The notes: a model not told the origin generated them from the sequence alone. Numbered from the stretch's first letter, positions 1 through 8,933 are shown. The stretch is 64,000 bases of DNA from Pseudomonas plecoglossicida NBRC 103162 = DSM 15088 (GCF_000730665.1 NZ_BBIV01000021.1:1-64000); one strand, 5' to 3'. Program-made: numbers and translations.

Positions 1-2
1 TC

Positions 3-167
3 CTGAAGGAGCGGCACCTCCTATTTTGGCCTCATTATGAGGCTTGGAGGTGTCTACGAAACCCGGGGCGATTCAACCAGTTTGAAAACCTCACCCTACT
101 TCAGTTCGTAGAAGATCCTCAGCCCCTACTGCGTGTTGCGCTAAACAACTATAGCGCCACACAGTAA
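3..167 (+). CDS. Possible 3' end of an unrecognised gene (partial)
   Basis: An open frame enters from the left edge and ends at TAA 165-167, giving 54 residues rich in Leu, Phe, Trp and Tyr. It would be convergent with hsdM, eight bases away. I do not recognise the sequence. Codon choice (CTA, TAT, CGA, AGG, TGT) is unlike the GC-rich core genes further right and resembles accessory DNA. A nested inverted repeat at 15-52 lies inside the frame, so this could instead be a non-coding structured region. Confidence 0.35.
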   Translation: MKERHLLFWPHYEAWRCLRNPGRFNQFENLTLLQFVEDPQPLLRVALNNYSATQ

Positions 168-174
168 TCGGGGC

Positions 175-1647
175 TCACTCGACCACTTCAGATTGCGGCA
201 AACTCAAAGAAACCTCGCGAAACGCAAGCAAAGCCGCTTCGAGATTTTCGATGATCTCCTGCTGCAACACATCAGGTGGTGGCAGATCATCTAGGTTGTC
301 GAGGTTATCGTCCTTCAGCCAAAAGATGTCGAGACTGGCCTTGTCACGGGCCATCAAGTCTTCGTAGCTAAAGTACTTGAAGCGCTCCGTCTCCTGCCGC
401 TCAAAGCGGTTTTCAGGGTGGTAGCAGGTGATGAAATCTTGCAGATCGTCCAGCTTCAACGTACGCGTCTTCAGCGTGAAGTGCTTATTGGTACGCAGAT
501 CGTAAAACCACACACCCGTGGTATGCACGCGACCATCTTTAGGTGCATTATCGAATAGCACCACATTAGCTTTCACGCCTTGCGCGTAAAAAATACCGGT
601 AGGCAAACGTAGGATAGTGTGAACATCGCAGTTCTCCAGCAGCTTGCGGCGAATTTTCTCGCCTGCACCGCCCTCAAACAATACGTTATCAGGTAGAACA
701 ACTGCGGCTTTGCCATCTACCTTCAACATACTGACAATATGCTGCAAGAAGTTGAGCTGCTTGTTCGAGGTGGTCTCCCAAAAATCCTGCCGCTCGTAAG
801 TCAGCGCTTCTCTGTCTTCTTCACCCTCTTCATTGGTGATTGTCATGCTGCTCTTCTTTCCGAAGGGCGGATTGGCCAGCACGTAATCCACCTTGAGCTT
901 GGGCTCCGAGATTAAGGCATCAGAACGCTCGACCGAAGGCTCTCCGTCCAGCTCACCGATGTTGTGCAGAAACAGGTTCATCAAGCACATACGACGCGTG
1001 TTGGGCACAATCTCGTTGCCATGGAAAGTTTGATCACGCAGAAACGCTTTTTGTGACTTGTTCAGCGTTGTGCCTGGGCGAGTCAACCAGTTGTAAGCAC
1101 CTAGGAAGAAGCCACCCGTGCCACAGGCTGGGTCAGCTATGGTTCTCATCGGCTCGGGCCGCACGCAGGCCACCATGGCGTCGATCAGTACGCGTGGCGT
1201 GAAATACTGGCCAGCACCGCTCTTGGTATCTTCGGCGTTCTTCTGCAACAGGCCTTCGTACAGATCGCCCTTGGTATCGGCATCCAGGCTGATCCAGCTT
1301 TCGGCATCAATCAATTGCACAAGGCGGGAGAGTTTTGCCGGGTCCTGAATTTTGTTCTGCGCCTTGAAGAAAATGGCGCCCAGCATGCCGGACTCGTTAC
1401 CTAGCTTGTGCAAGCAAGCCAAGTAATGAGCTTCCAGCGGCTCACCCACCTTGGACGTCAGACTGACCCAGTCGTACCCCCTGGGAATATGGGTGTCACG
1501 GTTGTAGGGCTCTTGCGCGTATTCATGCGCCAGCTTCAGGAACAGCAGATAAGTGAGCTGCTCCAGGTAATCGCCATAGCCCACGCCGTCGTCGCGCAGA
1601 GTATGGCAGAAGTTCCAGACTTTCTGGACGAGTGTACTTGTGTTCAT
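175..1647 (-). CDS. hsdM: Type I restriction-modification DNA methyltransferase, HsdM
   Basis: This is the modification subunit of a type I R-M enzyme, which methylates adenine at N6 as part of an M2S complex and protects host DNA. The 490-residue product has an N-terminal helical HsdM domain (about 1-130), the SAM-binding motif DPACGTGGF at 172-180 and the amino-methyltransferase motif NPPF at 259-262. I chose the ATG at 1647 because it overlaps the stop of the upstream HNH gene (ATGA). An in-frame start at 1665 would add six residues. It is the last gene of the five-gene operon. It is unusual that hsdM is last and is separated from hsdS by the Septu-like pair. Confidence 0.95.
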   Translation of the reverse strand: MNTSTLVQKVWNFCHTLRDDGVGYGDYLEQLTYLLFLKLAHEYAQEPYNRDTHIPRGYDWVSLTSKVGEPLEAHYLACLHKLGNESGMLGAIFFKAQNKIQDPAKLSRLVQLIDAESWISLDADTKGDLYEGLLQKNAEDTKSGAGQYFTPRVLIDAMVACVRPEPMRTIADPACGTGGFFLGAYNWLTRPGTTLNKSQKAFLRDQTFHGNEIVPNTRRMCLMNLFLHNIGELDGEPSVERSDALISEPKLKVDYVLANPPFGKKSSMTITNEEGEEDREALTYERQDFWETTSNKQLNFLQHIVSMLKVDGKAAVVLPDNVLFEGGAGEKIRRKLLENCDVHTILRLPTGIFYAQGVKANVVLFDNAPKDGRVHTTGVWFYDLRTNKHFTLKTRTLKLDDLQDFITCYHPENRFERQETERFKYFSYEDLMARDKASLDIFWLKDDNLDNLDDLPPPDVLQQEIIENLEAALLAFREVSLSLPQSEVVE

Positions 1648-2438
1648 AAGAGAGCTTCCACCCAAGCCTTTTCTCGATGCGTGCCAATGGCAGACCGAAA
1701 AAAACTTGCGTATTCGTAATCGTGGGAAAGGTGTTTGTTGATTTCAGAGATGACAGCCGGGTCGGATGTATCGCCTACGACTGCAAGCAAGGTAGCGAGT
1801 GTCTGCCAACGACTGCGCTTGTCTTCAGGCGTGTTCCATTCATTGAATCCCAGTCGGTCAATCGTGTAGCGCGCACGCTGATATTCCCAGGTGCCGTCCG
1901 GAGATACTGGCTTGACCTCGCCGTCAATACCATGGGCCAGCAATTCGCAATCAGCCTGCACGCAAGGGTCCAATAATCTGGGCGCCTCCGTATTCAGAGG
2001 CCCCGCAGGCAGAGCGCAACGCTGTATCTCATCGCGAATCGGGAATTCATTGGCCTTCCCGTGAAGCATGTCGGAGTCGTTTTTTTCTGGTCGATTGCAC
2101 CGCTGGCATGAAAGGCGAAAATTCCACCACTCATATGCCAGCCAGTAATACCCGTTATGGCCTGCCAGCTTTACCCCATCAACGGTGATGCCCAGCTTGG
2201 GCCGGAAGTGGTCTACATCAAATGGGGCGCGTATGCTTTTCGCTTCGCAGTACCAGCATTTGTGTCCGCTGGCAGTCGCGAGCCACATTTTGAGCAAACC
2301 CCAGCTGCCGTTTCTTTTTATGTACTCAGACCGAAGGCCGTGAGTCCCCAAAGCATTGACCTTCGCTAACCTGCCGGCGTAAACCTTGGGCCAGCGTGCG
2401 GGCAAATGAGGTGGTAACGGTATCTGGATGAATCTCAA
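1644..2438 (-). CDS. ptuB: HNH endonuclease, PtuB-like (Septu system)
   Basis: The 264-residue protein carries an HNH nuclease module: Cys61 and Cys64 (CWYC), then Asp76-His77 in DVDHFRPK, then a second pair Cys111 and Cys114 (CQRC). This arrangement matches the TIGR02646/PtuB family that partners an ABC-type ATPase in Septu and some retron anti-phage systems. The start is a TTG at 2438 whose last bases overlap the TGA of the ATPase gene (TTGA). No ATG lies nearby. The 3' end overlaps the hsdM start. Tight coupling to the ATPase supports a two-component PtuA/PtuB complex; that the pair acts in defence here is inferred from family and context. Confidence 0.85.
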   Translation of the reverse strand: MRFIQIPLPPHLPARWPKVYAGRLAKVNALGTHGLRSEYIKRNGSWGLLKMWLATASGHKCWYCEAKSIRAPFDVDHFRPKLGITVDGVKLAGHNGYYWLAYEWWNFRLSCQRCNRPEKNDSDMLHGKANEFPIRDEIQRCALPAGPLNTEAPRLLDPCVQADCELLAHGIDGEVKPVSPDGTWEYQRARYTIDRLGFNEWNTPEDKRSRWQTLATLLAVVGDTSDPAVISEINKHLSHDYEYASFFRSAIGTHREKAWVEALL

Positions 2439-4126
2439 GCCTGCCCCTCCTGCAAACTGCGCAACAGACTTTTCACCAAGGCGTCGAGCGCCTTTTGTTT
2501 GTTATCTGGGGTGACAATGGCACCGTCGAGATCGCCATCCGCAGCCAGATCGAATCTAGCGCGCAAATACTCTTGCTCTAGCCTATCTCTTGAAGCGAAG
2601 TTGAAATCCAATCTTTCAAGACGCGTGCGAATTTCTACTAGCTTTGTCCGATCAGCATCGCTGAGCGCGGTCTGCTGGGTAGAGAGCTGATGCAGTACAA
2701 GTAGATCCTCATTCGTGGCGTTGTCCAGGCTGGAGCCTAAGCCAAACATATCGCTGGTCACAATGCCGGCAAAACCCATGCCCTTAGGGTCTACCGCCGG
2801 ATTTTCGGCTTGCACGGTACGACTACTGGCTTCGCGGTACAAAATCTGCACCTGCTCTTTGACCAACTCTGCAATGGCCAAGGGGTTGTGGGTTGTCAGT
2901 ACGATGTGACTGTTGTCCTGACCCTCGCTGTTCTGCCCGACAAAGGACTTGAGATAGTTCAGGTAGTCCACACACCAGCGCGGGTTCAAATGCGTATCCG
3001 GCTCATCCAGTAGAAACAGGCTTTCATTCTCGGCGGTGAAGCGCAGAAGCCCCAAAACTGTGAGCAACTGCTGCTCCCCTTCGCTCAGCTCGCGGAAGGT
3101 AACACTGCCATCATTCTTCTTTAGACGCACGCGGATGCGCACCTCTTCGATCAGTTCAGAAACATAGGTGCTTTCCAGATCGCGGAAGAACTCTGCAGGG
3201 GCCTGGTTGCCGACCAAGCGCCGCAGCGCGGCGATGTCCTTCACATACAAGTATTTGAACTGCAGCGTTTCCTTATTCCAGATCGAAGTCGAGACACGGC
3301 GGCTGACTTCGATAGGAGCCAGGGCGATGTCATAGAGGCGAGACAGAAAATCGCGCACCACGCCACGCGCATTCCAGAAGCGCGGGTCCCCATCGGCTGC
3401 CTTGGATTTCCACGGTGGTTGGCGCAGCACGAACAGCACCGACTCAATGCCTTCGTCCGGATCAAGGCCGAGGTGGTCATCAAGGAATGCCCGTACCACC
3501 TCGGACTGTTGAATCAAAAATGCCAGCAACACAAACTGGCTGTGCACCGGCATGGCATAGAACAGCCGCTTCAGGCCTGGGTCTTCGCCGTTGCGCAGCT
3601 TGCTGTCGTAGTTTTCGAGGTAGGGGCGGAATACCTCGTGCATGCGTGGGCTCTCACCCGAGTAGTAGCTGAACACGTAGCGCGGCAGATACTCGCTATC
3701 CGCATTTAGGAATGCTGTGAGCTTGATGGGCTCACCTTGCTGCGAATGATCTGCGTCGTTGCCGAAGTCCAAGACACTGTGAGTCAAGTCATTTTGCTTG
3801 ATTTGCCGCGCATCGGCGACTCGAATCAGAAAGGCATCTTTCTCACGATCCGGATCGGCATCAATGTAGATGTGCCGCAGGTTCTCGCCCGCCCCCATGC
3901 GATAGGCCAGCTGAAAGGCAAAGGCAGGCGTGCGCTTCTTGCCAATCAGGTCGCGGAAGATGATGGCCAGTGCCTCCAGCACGTTAGACTTGCCGGTGCC
4001 GTTCCAGCCAATGACCACGGTTACCCAGTGATCCTGGTCGAAGTCGATGGTGACGTTCTTCAGGTTTTTGAACTGGTGCGCCGGGCTGTCTTTGGCGCTG
4101 CCAATGGTGAGTTTGTCGAGACGCAT
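2435..4126 (-). CDS. ptuA: AAA/ABC-type ATPase, PtuA-like (Septu system)
   Basis: This 563-residue SMC/ABC-fold ATPase has Walker A GWNGTGKS at 40-47, an ABC signature (LSEGEQQ, about 345-351), Walker B (FLLDEPD, about 370-376) and the switch histidine in TTHNP. The insertion between Walker A and the signature is long, as in OLD/PtuA-type ATPases that regulate a bound nuclease. The start is two bases after the hsdS stop and the end overlaps the HNH gene. PtuA is the sensor/regulator ATPase of Septu. An ATP- or nucleotide-gated HNH attack on invading DNA is the likely role. Alternative: a generic AAA_21-family ATPase of unknown partner. Confidence 0.85.
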   Translation of the reverse strand: MRLDKLTIGSAKDSPAHQFKNLKNVTIDFDQDHWVTVVIGWNGTGKSNVLEALAIIFRDLIGKKRTPAFAFQLAYRMGAGENLRHIYIDADPDREKDAFLIRVADARQIKQNDLTHSVLDFGNDADHSQQGEPIKLTAFLNADSEYLPRYVFSYYSGESPRMHEVFRPYLENYDSKLRNGEDPGLKRLFYAMPVHSQFVLLAFLIQQSEVVRAFLDDHLGLDPDEGIESVLFVLRQPPWKSKAADGDPRFWNARGVVRDFLSRLYDIALAPIEVSRRVSTSIWNKETLQFKYLYVKDIAALRRLVGNQAPAEFFRDLESTYVSELIEEVRIRVRLKKNDGSVTFRELSEGEQQLLTVLGLLRFTAENESLFLLDEPDTHLNPRWCVDYLNYLKSFVGQNSEGQDNSHIVLTTHNPLAIAELVKEQVQILYREASSRTVQAENPAVDPKGMGFAGIVTSDMFGLGSSLDNATNEDLLVLHQLSTQQTALSDADRTKLVEIRTRLERLDFNFASRDRLEQEYLRARFDLAADGDLDGAIVTPDNKQKALDALVKSLLRSLQEGQA

Positions 4127-4128
4127 AG

Positions 4129-5868
4129 TCAGCCCGCTAGCAGTTTGAGCTTGTCGTACAGCTTGCGGCCTTGCGCATCGGTCACCGCCTCCACGGCCAG
4201 ACGGCCTGCCTTATCTAGCTTGCGCAGCTCGGCATAAAGTTCTTCTATATGCTCGGTCAGCGCGCCATCGGCCACACCACAGCGGCGGAAGGCTTCTTGC
4301 GCCGGCACCCAGTCACCCGCCTCGGCGAGCACGTCGAGCAATTGGGTCACCAAGATGGCGATCTCCTTTTTTTGTTTGGTCTTGCGTACCTTGGGTTGCT
4401 TGGCACGTTCCGCCCGCTCGGCGCGGATACGTTCCGGCAGCACGCTGGCCGGTTCGTCGTTCGGGTCTTGCGGCACCAACTGGCCGGCGAAGGCGGCGCG
4501 GAGGATGTTTTGGCGTTGAGCGGTAGATTGTTTGAGGGCAAGGGCAATGGCTGCGCCTTGCCTTTCCATCTCTTCCTTTGTGGTCTGTAACAAACGAACA
4601 ATCTCTGTTTGCTCGTTTATCGGCGGTAGCGGAAATTCCAGCTCAGCGAATCGACCAGCACCGAGGTGCGCAATATTTGTCGTGATCTTGGCAATCTTTC
4701 TGAATCTGCCAGAGTGCATGTAGTGGAGGAAGACCGCGATTGCGTACTCAGCGAGCACGCCGCTTTCGGCTCTGAAACGCACCAATGTGTTTGTAAAACA
4801 AGCACGAGGGAGCTCGCCGCGATAGATTGCCGGGCGCCCGACCAACTCTAAGCTTTGCCCCTCGTTCAATAGAACATCCCCAGGACTGAGCCTGAAGGAG
4901 GCTTCTTCCTCCGTGGAAAAGTGCATTTCCATGACGTCTGAGATATCAATGCGCTCTTCGAATACATTCGCCACTCTCAGATACGGCACCATGTTTTCGC
5001 CACTGTGGAACTGTGGAGCTCTCTGCCGCCCGAGTTGCACTTCTCCGGCTTGATCGACCCGAGCCCACACCCACCCCTGCGGCAATTCCGGTAAATCGGT
5101 GGTATCGGGCTGCGCTGGCTCGGGGTATTTCTTCTGCCAGCCCTTGGACGGGGCTTTGCCTTGTTCCTTGTATTTGGTGAGCTGTTTGGCTTCCCAGCGG
5201 GCGCGGCGCTCGGTGAGAATGCGCGTCAGCAGTTGCGCGCCGGTTTCAAAGCGTCCGTGCGTCGTGCGCCACTCGGCCGTAAGCGCACCTTCAACGGCGG
5301 CCTTGAGCAGCGACTGGCGGTATTGTGCCAGCTTCTTCTGCGCGGCCTTCAGCTCGGCCACGCCGACATCGAGACCGGACAGCAGTTCTTCGAGTTTGGC
5401 GACGATGCGGGTTTGGGTGAAGCGCCCCGCAAGCCTGAATTCGTAGTTGGCCAGCGTGCTCGCCTTAACGCGCATTAGAGAGCCGCCGACACCTGAAGCG
5501 TTTGCAGCCAAGAAATCCCGAACAGCCGCTTGCCGAAGAAAATGCGCCAAGTACTCGGGATGTACGAACTTGTTCTGATTGAAGGTGATCCATTCTGTTG
5601 AGGCAATCTGCTTGCGACCGCTCGACGGCTTCACCACCCAGACACGATTGATGCGCGGATTGATCTTGCAAAGCAGGACCATGCCTTCGGAAACGACTTG
5701 CTTGTTTGAACCTATGTCGATGCCTCGCACGATTTCTGGAATGCCAGTCTTATGTGCAGGAACGCTATAAAGCTCAAACTCTTCGTCAGGAAATTCAAAC
5801 GGGTTAATGCCATTGCCCGATACGGTTGGCAGGTCCCCCATCGGCATTGAAACCAAGGAAGCGCTCAC
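4129..5868 (-). CDS. hsdS: Type I restriction-modification specificity subunit, HsdS
   Basis: HsdS supplies DNA target recognition for both methylation and restriction. The 579 residues show two variable target-recognition domains. Each is followed by a conserved helical spacer (around GRFTQTRIVAKLEELL and PPINEQTEIVRLLQ), the classic TRD1-CR1-TRD2-CR2 plan. A lysine-rich linker (KVRKTKQKK) then leads into an extra C-terminal segment of about 80 residues that looks like a winged-helix fold, so the protein is longer than the usual 400-450 residues. The start is a GTG overlapping the hsdR stop (GTGA). Confidence 0.93.
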   Translation of the reverse strand: MSASLVSMPMGDLPTVSGNGINPFEFPDEEFELYSVPAHKTGIPEIVRGIDIGSNKQVVSEGMVLLCKINPRINRVWVVKPSSGRKQIASTEWITFNQNKFVHPEYLAHFLRQAAVRDFLAANASGVGGSLMRVKASTLANYEFRLAGRFTQTRIVAKLEELLSGLDVGVAELKAAQKKLAQYRQSLLKAAVEGALTAEWRTTHGRFETGAQLLTRILTERRARWEAKQLTKYKEQGKAPSKGWQKKYPEPAQPDTTDLPELPQGWVWARVDQAGEVQLGRQRAPQFHSGENMVPYLRVANVFEERIDISDVMEMHFSTEEEASFRLSPGDVLLNEGQSLELVGRPAIYRGELPRACFTNTLVRFRAESGVLAEYAIAVFLHYMHSGRFRKIAKITTNIAHLGAGRFAELEFPLPPINEQTEIVRLLQTTKEEMERQGAAIALALKQSTAQRQNILRAAFAGQLVPQDPNDEPASVLPERIRAERAERAKQPKVRKTKQKKEIAILVTQLLDVLAEAGDWVPAQEAFRRCGVADGALTEHIEELYAELRKLDKAGRLAVEAVTDAQGRKLYDKLKLLAG

Positions 5869-8654
5869 GCCACCAACTCCTCATTCATTTCATTCATCAG
5901 CGTGTCCAGTTCCTTGCCAAACAGGCCCCAGGCCTTTTGCAATCCGCCTTTGTTGGCCAGTTCGGCATAGTCAAAATCGTCGCGGTTTATGCTGCAACTG
6001 CTGATGATGTGGTCTCTCATCAGCCGTAGCCACTCGGTCTGCTCAGGGGTAAAGGCCGTGCCGCGCCGGGCGTTGTGGCGGAAGATCCAAGCCTGAAAGC
6101 GGCGATCCACTTCATCAGCAAAGGGCTTCAGTTCGGCACCTGCGCCATCCAGCCCCAGCACAAAGCGCAACAGGCTGACCAGATCGGTGAGCTGTCGTTT
6201 GCGATCCGCACCTTTCACTGCAGTCGTTTGCACGCGGGCATAGGCGCTCCACAGCCGTTCGGTGGTGAGCATCAGCGGCGGCTTGCTCAAATGCTCGTGT
6301 AGTTCTTCCAGCATCTCGAAGGTGAGCGCGCGGCGCTGGTAGGGCTGCTGGTAAAAGAAGCTGAGGGCGGCGATCTCGTCCTTGTGCTGCCGAATGTAGT
6401 CCGAAAAGCTCTGGATTACCGCGCTCGCCTGCGTTTCGGTTTGTTCTGAGAAGCCGCTGAAGGTCACCTGATCGAGGTTGATATGGTCGATGAGTTGCTC
6501 GCGCTCGCGGCGGGCGCTTTCGATTTCGTCACGCAGCTCCGGTTTGTCAAAGGGAGCACAGGCGGAGGCCACACGTTCGGCGCGGGCGGCTGCGATTTCT
6601 TCGGGCAACAACGTGTCTTCACTGCGGATGATGCCTTTTTCTTTGGCGGTGACCAAGGCGGTTTGGACGATGCCATCGGGGTCCAGCGCGGAGATCAGAC
6701 CTTTGCCGAGTTTACCCACCGGAATGCCGCCGCTGACCATCTCGATTCGGGCTAAGGCCTTGTCATCGAGCTGTTTGGCCAGGCGCACCAGGCGGTTGCC
6801 CAGCGATAGCACAGTGTCATCGTCGCGACTGCCCATGGCCACGCCTTGCAGCAGCTCTTTCAGCGCCACGCTGGGTTTCTTCTCCAGCGGGCGGCTTTCG
6901 GTCTTGAGGGATTTCTCCACACCCACGGCATCAATGAGAACGAAGCGGGTCTTGGCACCATCGGCACTGTTGCTGACGCGCTTGAGACTGTCGCCGTCCA
7001 GGCTGCGCACGCCACGGCCCTTCATCTGCTCGTAGTAACCCTTGCTGCGGACATCGCGCATGAAGAGCAGCACTTCCAGCGGCTTGACGTCGGTGCCGGT
7101 GGCGATCATGTCCACGGTGACGGCGATGCGTGGGTTGTAGTCGTTGCGAAAGCTGCTGAGGATGCTGTCAGCGTCTTCTTCAGCTCGGTAGGTGACTTTC
7201 TTGCAGAAGGCATTGCCCTGCCCGTAAACCTCGCGCACGATGTTGATGATGTCGTCGGCATGGCTGTCGGTCTTGGCAAAGATCAAGGTTTTGGGTGTCT
7301 CCTTGCGGGCCGGGAATATCTGCGCTTCCACGGCAGTTTTCATGGCCTGGATCACCTGCCGGATCTGGCTCACGTTGACCACCGATTTGTCCAGCTCCTT
7401 GCCGGTGTAGGCGATATCATCTTCCGTTTCGCACCAGCGTTTTTTGCGAGTGGCGCGATCGCGGTGGTCCACCCATTCCTTGGCTTTCAGTTCCGCGCCT
7501 TTCTGGGTAATTTCGGTTTCGATTTCGTAGACGTCATAACCCACGTTGACGCCATCAGCCACGGACTGTTCGTAAGTGTATTCGGCAACGATGTTTTCAT
7601 TAAAAAAGCCGAAGGTACGTTTGTCTGGCGTGGCGGTAAGGCCTACCAGGCTGGCATCAAAATAATCGAGCACCTGCTTCCACAGGTTGTAGATGCTGCG
7701 GTGGCATTCGTCGATGATGATGAAGTCGAAAGTTTCCACCGGCACGGCCGGGTTGTAGCGAACGAACTTTTCCAGCTTGACGGTCTGCTGCACTTCGTTG
7801 AGCGACACATCCTCAGCCGATTCATCAATAGGTTCGCCGGAGAGGATGGAGTACATGCGCTGGATAGTGCTAATACACACCTGCGTATGCGGATCGATAT
7901 TGGGCGAGACGAGACGCTGCACGTTGTATAGCTCGGTGAACTTACGACCATCGTCTGGCGGCGTGTAGGCCATGAATTCCTGATGCGCCTGTTTGCCCAG
8001 ATTGCGAGTGTCGACCAGGAACAGAATGCGCTTGGCACCGCCGAATTTGAGCAGGCGGTAGACCGCGGTAATGGCGGTAAAGGTTTTACCGGCGCCGGTG
8101 GCCATGTGTACGAGCGCACGCGGCTTATTGTGTGCCAGGGAACTTTCCAGCCCTGTAACGGCGCTAATTTGGCAATCGCGCAGATTGAGCTCAAGCAAAG
8201 CAGGCATGTGCTCTGCGAGACGGCAACGAAGGGTTTCAGATTGGTTCAACCAGGACGCAAGCGTTTCCGGTTTGAAGAAATGGAATATCTCACGCGAACG
8301 CGGTAACGGATCCGATCTATCGGTAAAGCGGATGATCTGACCGGTGGCTTCGAACAGAAAGCGCAGCGGAGTGTTGTCTTTGCGCCATTTGGGCATAGCG
8401 CTGGCATAGCGCTCGCTTTGACCTTCAGTGATAGTTAGGTTTTCACCCGCGGCGTCCTTTTTAGCTTCAATTACCCCCACTGAGACCCTACCTACAAAAA
8501 GCACATAATCTGCAGGCCCTGAATCAGTCGGAAATTCCCGCACAGCCACACCTCGCGCCGCGCCTAAATTGAGCTGTTTCATGTCCTGGACGACCCAGCC
8601 AGCCTGCTCGAGCTTCTGGTCAATCTGCTGACGTGCTTTAGATTCTGGCGTCAT
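5865..8654 (-). CDS. hsdR: Type I restriction endonuclease subunit, HsdR
   Basis: This is the ATP-dependent translocase/nuclease of the type I enzyme, which cleaves unmethylated DNA away from the recognition site. The 929-residue protein begins with a PD-(D/E)xK nuclease domain (Asp49, Glu63, Lys65). It continues with an SF2 helicase motor (ATGAGKT at 185-191, DECH at 315-318, TATP after it) and ends with an EcoEI-type C-terminal domain that docks on M2S. It is the first gene of the operon, with ATG at 8654 and a purine-rich AGGGA upstream. Having R first and M last is an unusual order. Confidence 0.95.
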   Translation of the reverse strand: MTPESKARQQIDQKLEQAGWVVQDMKQLNLGAARGVAVREFPTDSGPADYVLFVGRVSVGVIEAKKDAAGENLTITEGQSERYASAMPKWRKDNTPLRFLFEATGQIIRFTDRSDPLPRSREIFHFFKPETLASWLNQSETLRCRLAEHMPALLELNLRDCQISAVTGLESSLAHNKPRALVHMATGAGKTFTAITAVYRLLKFGGAKRILFLVDTRNLGKQAHQEFMAYTPPDDGRKFTELYNVQRLVSPNIDPHTQVCISTIQRMYSILSGEPIDESAEDVSLNEVQQTVKLEKFVRYNPAVPVETFDFIIIDECHRSIYNLWKQVLDYFDASLVGLTATPDKRTFGFFNENIVAEYTYEQSVADGVNVGYDVYEIETEITQKGAELKAKEWVDHRDRATRKKRWCETEDDIAYTGKELDKSVVNVSQIRQVIQAMKTAVEAQIFPARKETPKTLIFAKTDSHADDIINIVREVYGQGNAFCKKVTYRAEEDADSILSSFRNDYNPRIAVTVDMIATGTDVKPLEVLLFMRDVRSKGYYEQMKGRGVRSLDGDSLKRVSNSADGAKTRFVLIDAVGVEKSLKTESRPLEKKPSVALKELLQGVAMGSRDDDTVLSLGNRLVRLAKQLDDKALARIEMVSGGIPVGKLGKGLISALDPDGIVQTALVTAKEKGIIRSEDTLLPEEIAAARAERVASACAPFDKPELRDEIESARREREQLIDHINLDQVTFSGFSEQTETQASAVIQSFSDYIRQHKDEIAALSFFYQQPYQRRALTFEMLEELHEHLSKPPLMLTTERLWSAYARVQTTAVKGADRKRQLTDLVSLLRFVLGLDGAGAELKPFADEVDRRFQAWIFRHNARRGTAFTPEQTEWLRLMRDHIISSCSINRDDFDYAELANKGGLQKAWGLFGKELDTLMNEMNEELVA

Positions 8655-8811
8655 GATGCTGATCCCTGCGATTTTGGCTCCGTTGAGCTAGAGCTATCGA
8701 TAATTTGCTGCGATACGCATCACAGGAGTTTGAGTAAGACAATCTCAATTGGCAACCAATTGGCAACCAGAACGATCATCTTTAGATCAGCCATGAAATA
8801 CAGCGGGCATA
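8655..8811. other. Intergenic region between hsdR and tRNA-Pro
   Basis: This AT-richer stretch lies upstream of the hsd operon and must hold its promoter; I cannot point to -35/-10 boxes with confidence. It contains an 11-base tandem repeat (AATTGGCAACC, 8747-8768). It lies immediately past the 3' end of tRNA-Pro, the usual place for an attachment site. No integrase gene is visible inside the window. Confidence 0.4.
8747..8768. repeat. 11-base tandem repeat, two copies
   Basis: AATTGGCAACC occurs twice back to back upstream of hsdR. It could be an operator for the R-M operon or debris of an integration site. Nothing in the sequence decides between these. Confidence 0.5.
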
Positions 8812-8847
8812 AAAAAATCCAAGCACCCATAAGTGCTTGGATTTTTT
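8812..8847. terminator. Intrinsic terminator after tRNA-Pro
   Basis: A perfect 15-base-pair stem, with arms AAAAAATCCAAGCAC and GTGCTTGGATTTTTT and loop CCATAA, starts ten bases after the tRNA 3' end. It has A and T tracts on both sides, so it can work in either direction. Confidence 0.9.
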
Positions 8848-8856
8848 AGGGTATTT

Positions 8857-8933
8857 TGGTCGGGACGGAGTGATTCGAACACTCGACCCCTTGCACCCCA
8901 TGCAAGTGCGCTACCGGGCTGCGCTACGCCCCG
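8857..8933 (-). tRNA. tRNA-Pro (anticodon GGG)
   Basis: Read on the minus strand, the 77-base gene folds as a cloverleaf. The acceptor stem is CGGGGCG/CGTCCCG with encoded CCA. The anticodon arm CTTGC-ATGGGGT-GCAAG gives anticodon GGG, and the T arm contains TTCGAAT. The merR-ihfA side is the conserved Pseudomonas neighbour. The restriction/Septu locus sits at its 3' side, the side used by tRNA-targeting integrases. Confidence 0.96.

Noticed and set aside
1..8654. Treating the HNH and ATPase genes as parts of the R-M enzyme itself
   Set aside because: The type I enzyme is already complete (R, S, M) and neither extra protein carries a type I subunit motif; the pair matches PtuA/PtuB instead.
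8693..8795. Possible C-terminal remnant of a phage integrase next to tRNA-Pro
   Set aside because: The short minus-strand frame contains a VANWLP stretch but is only about 25 residues and shows no catalytic motif; it cannot be distinguished from chance.
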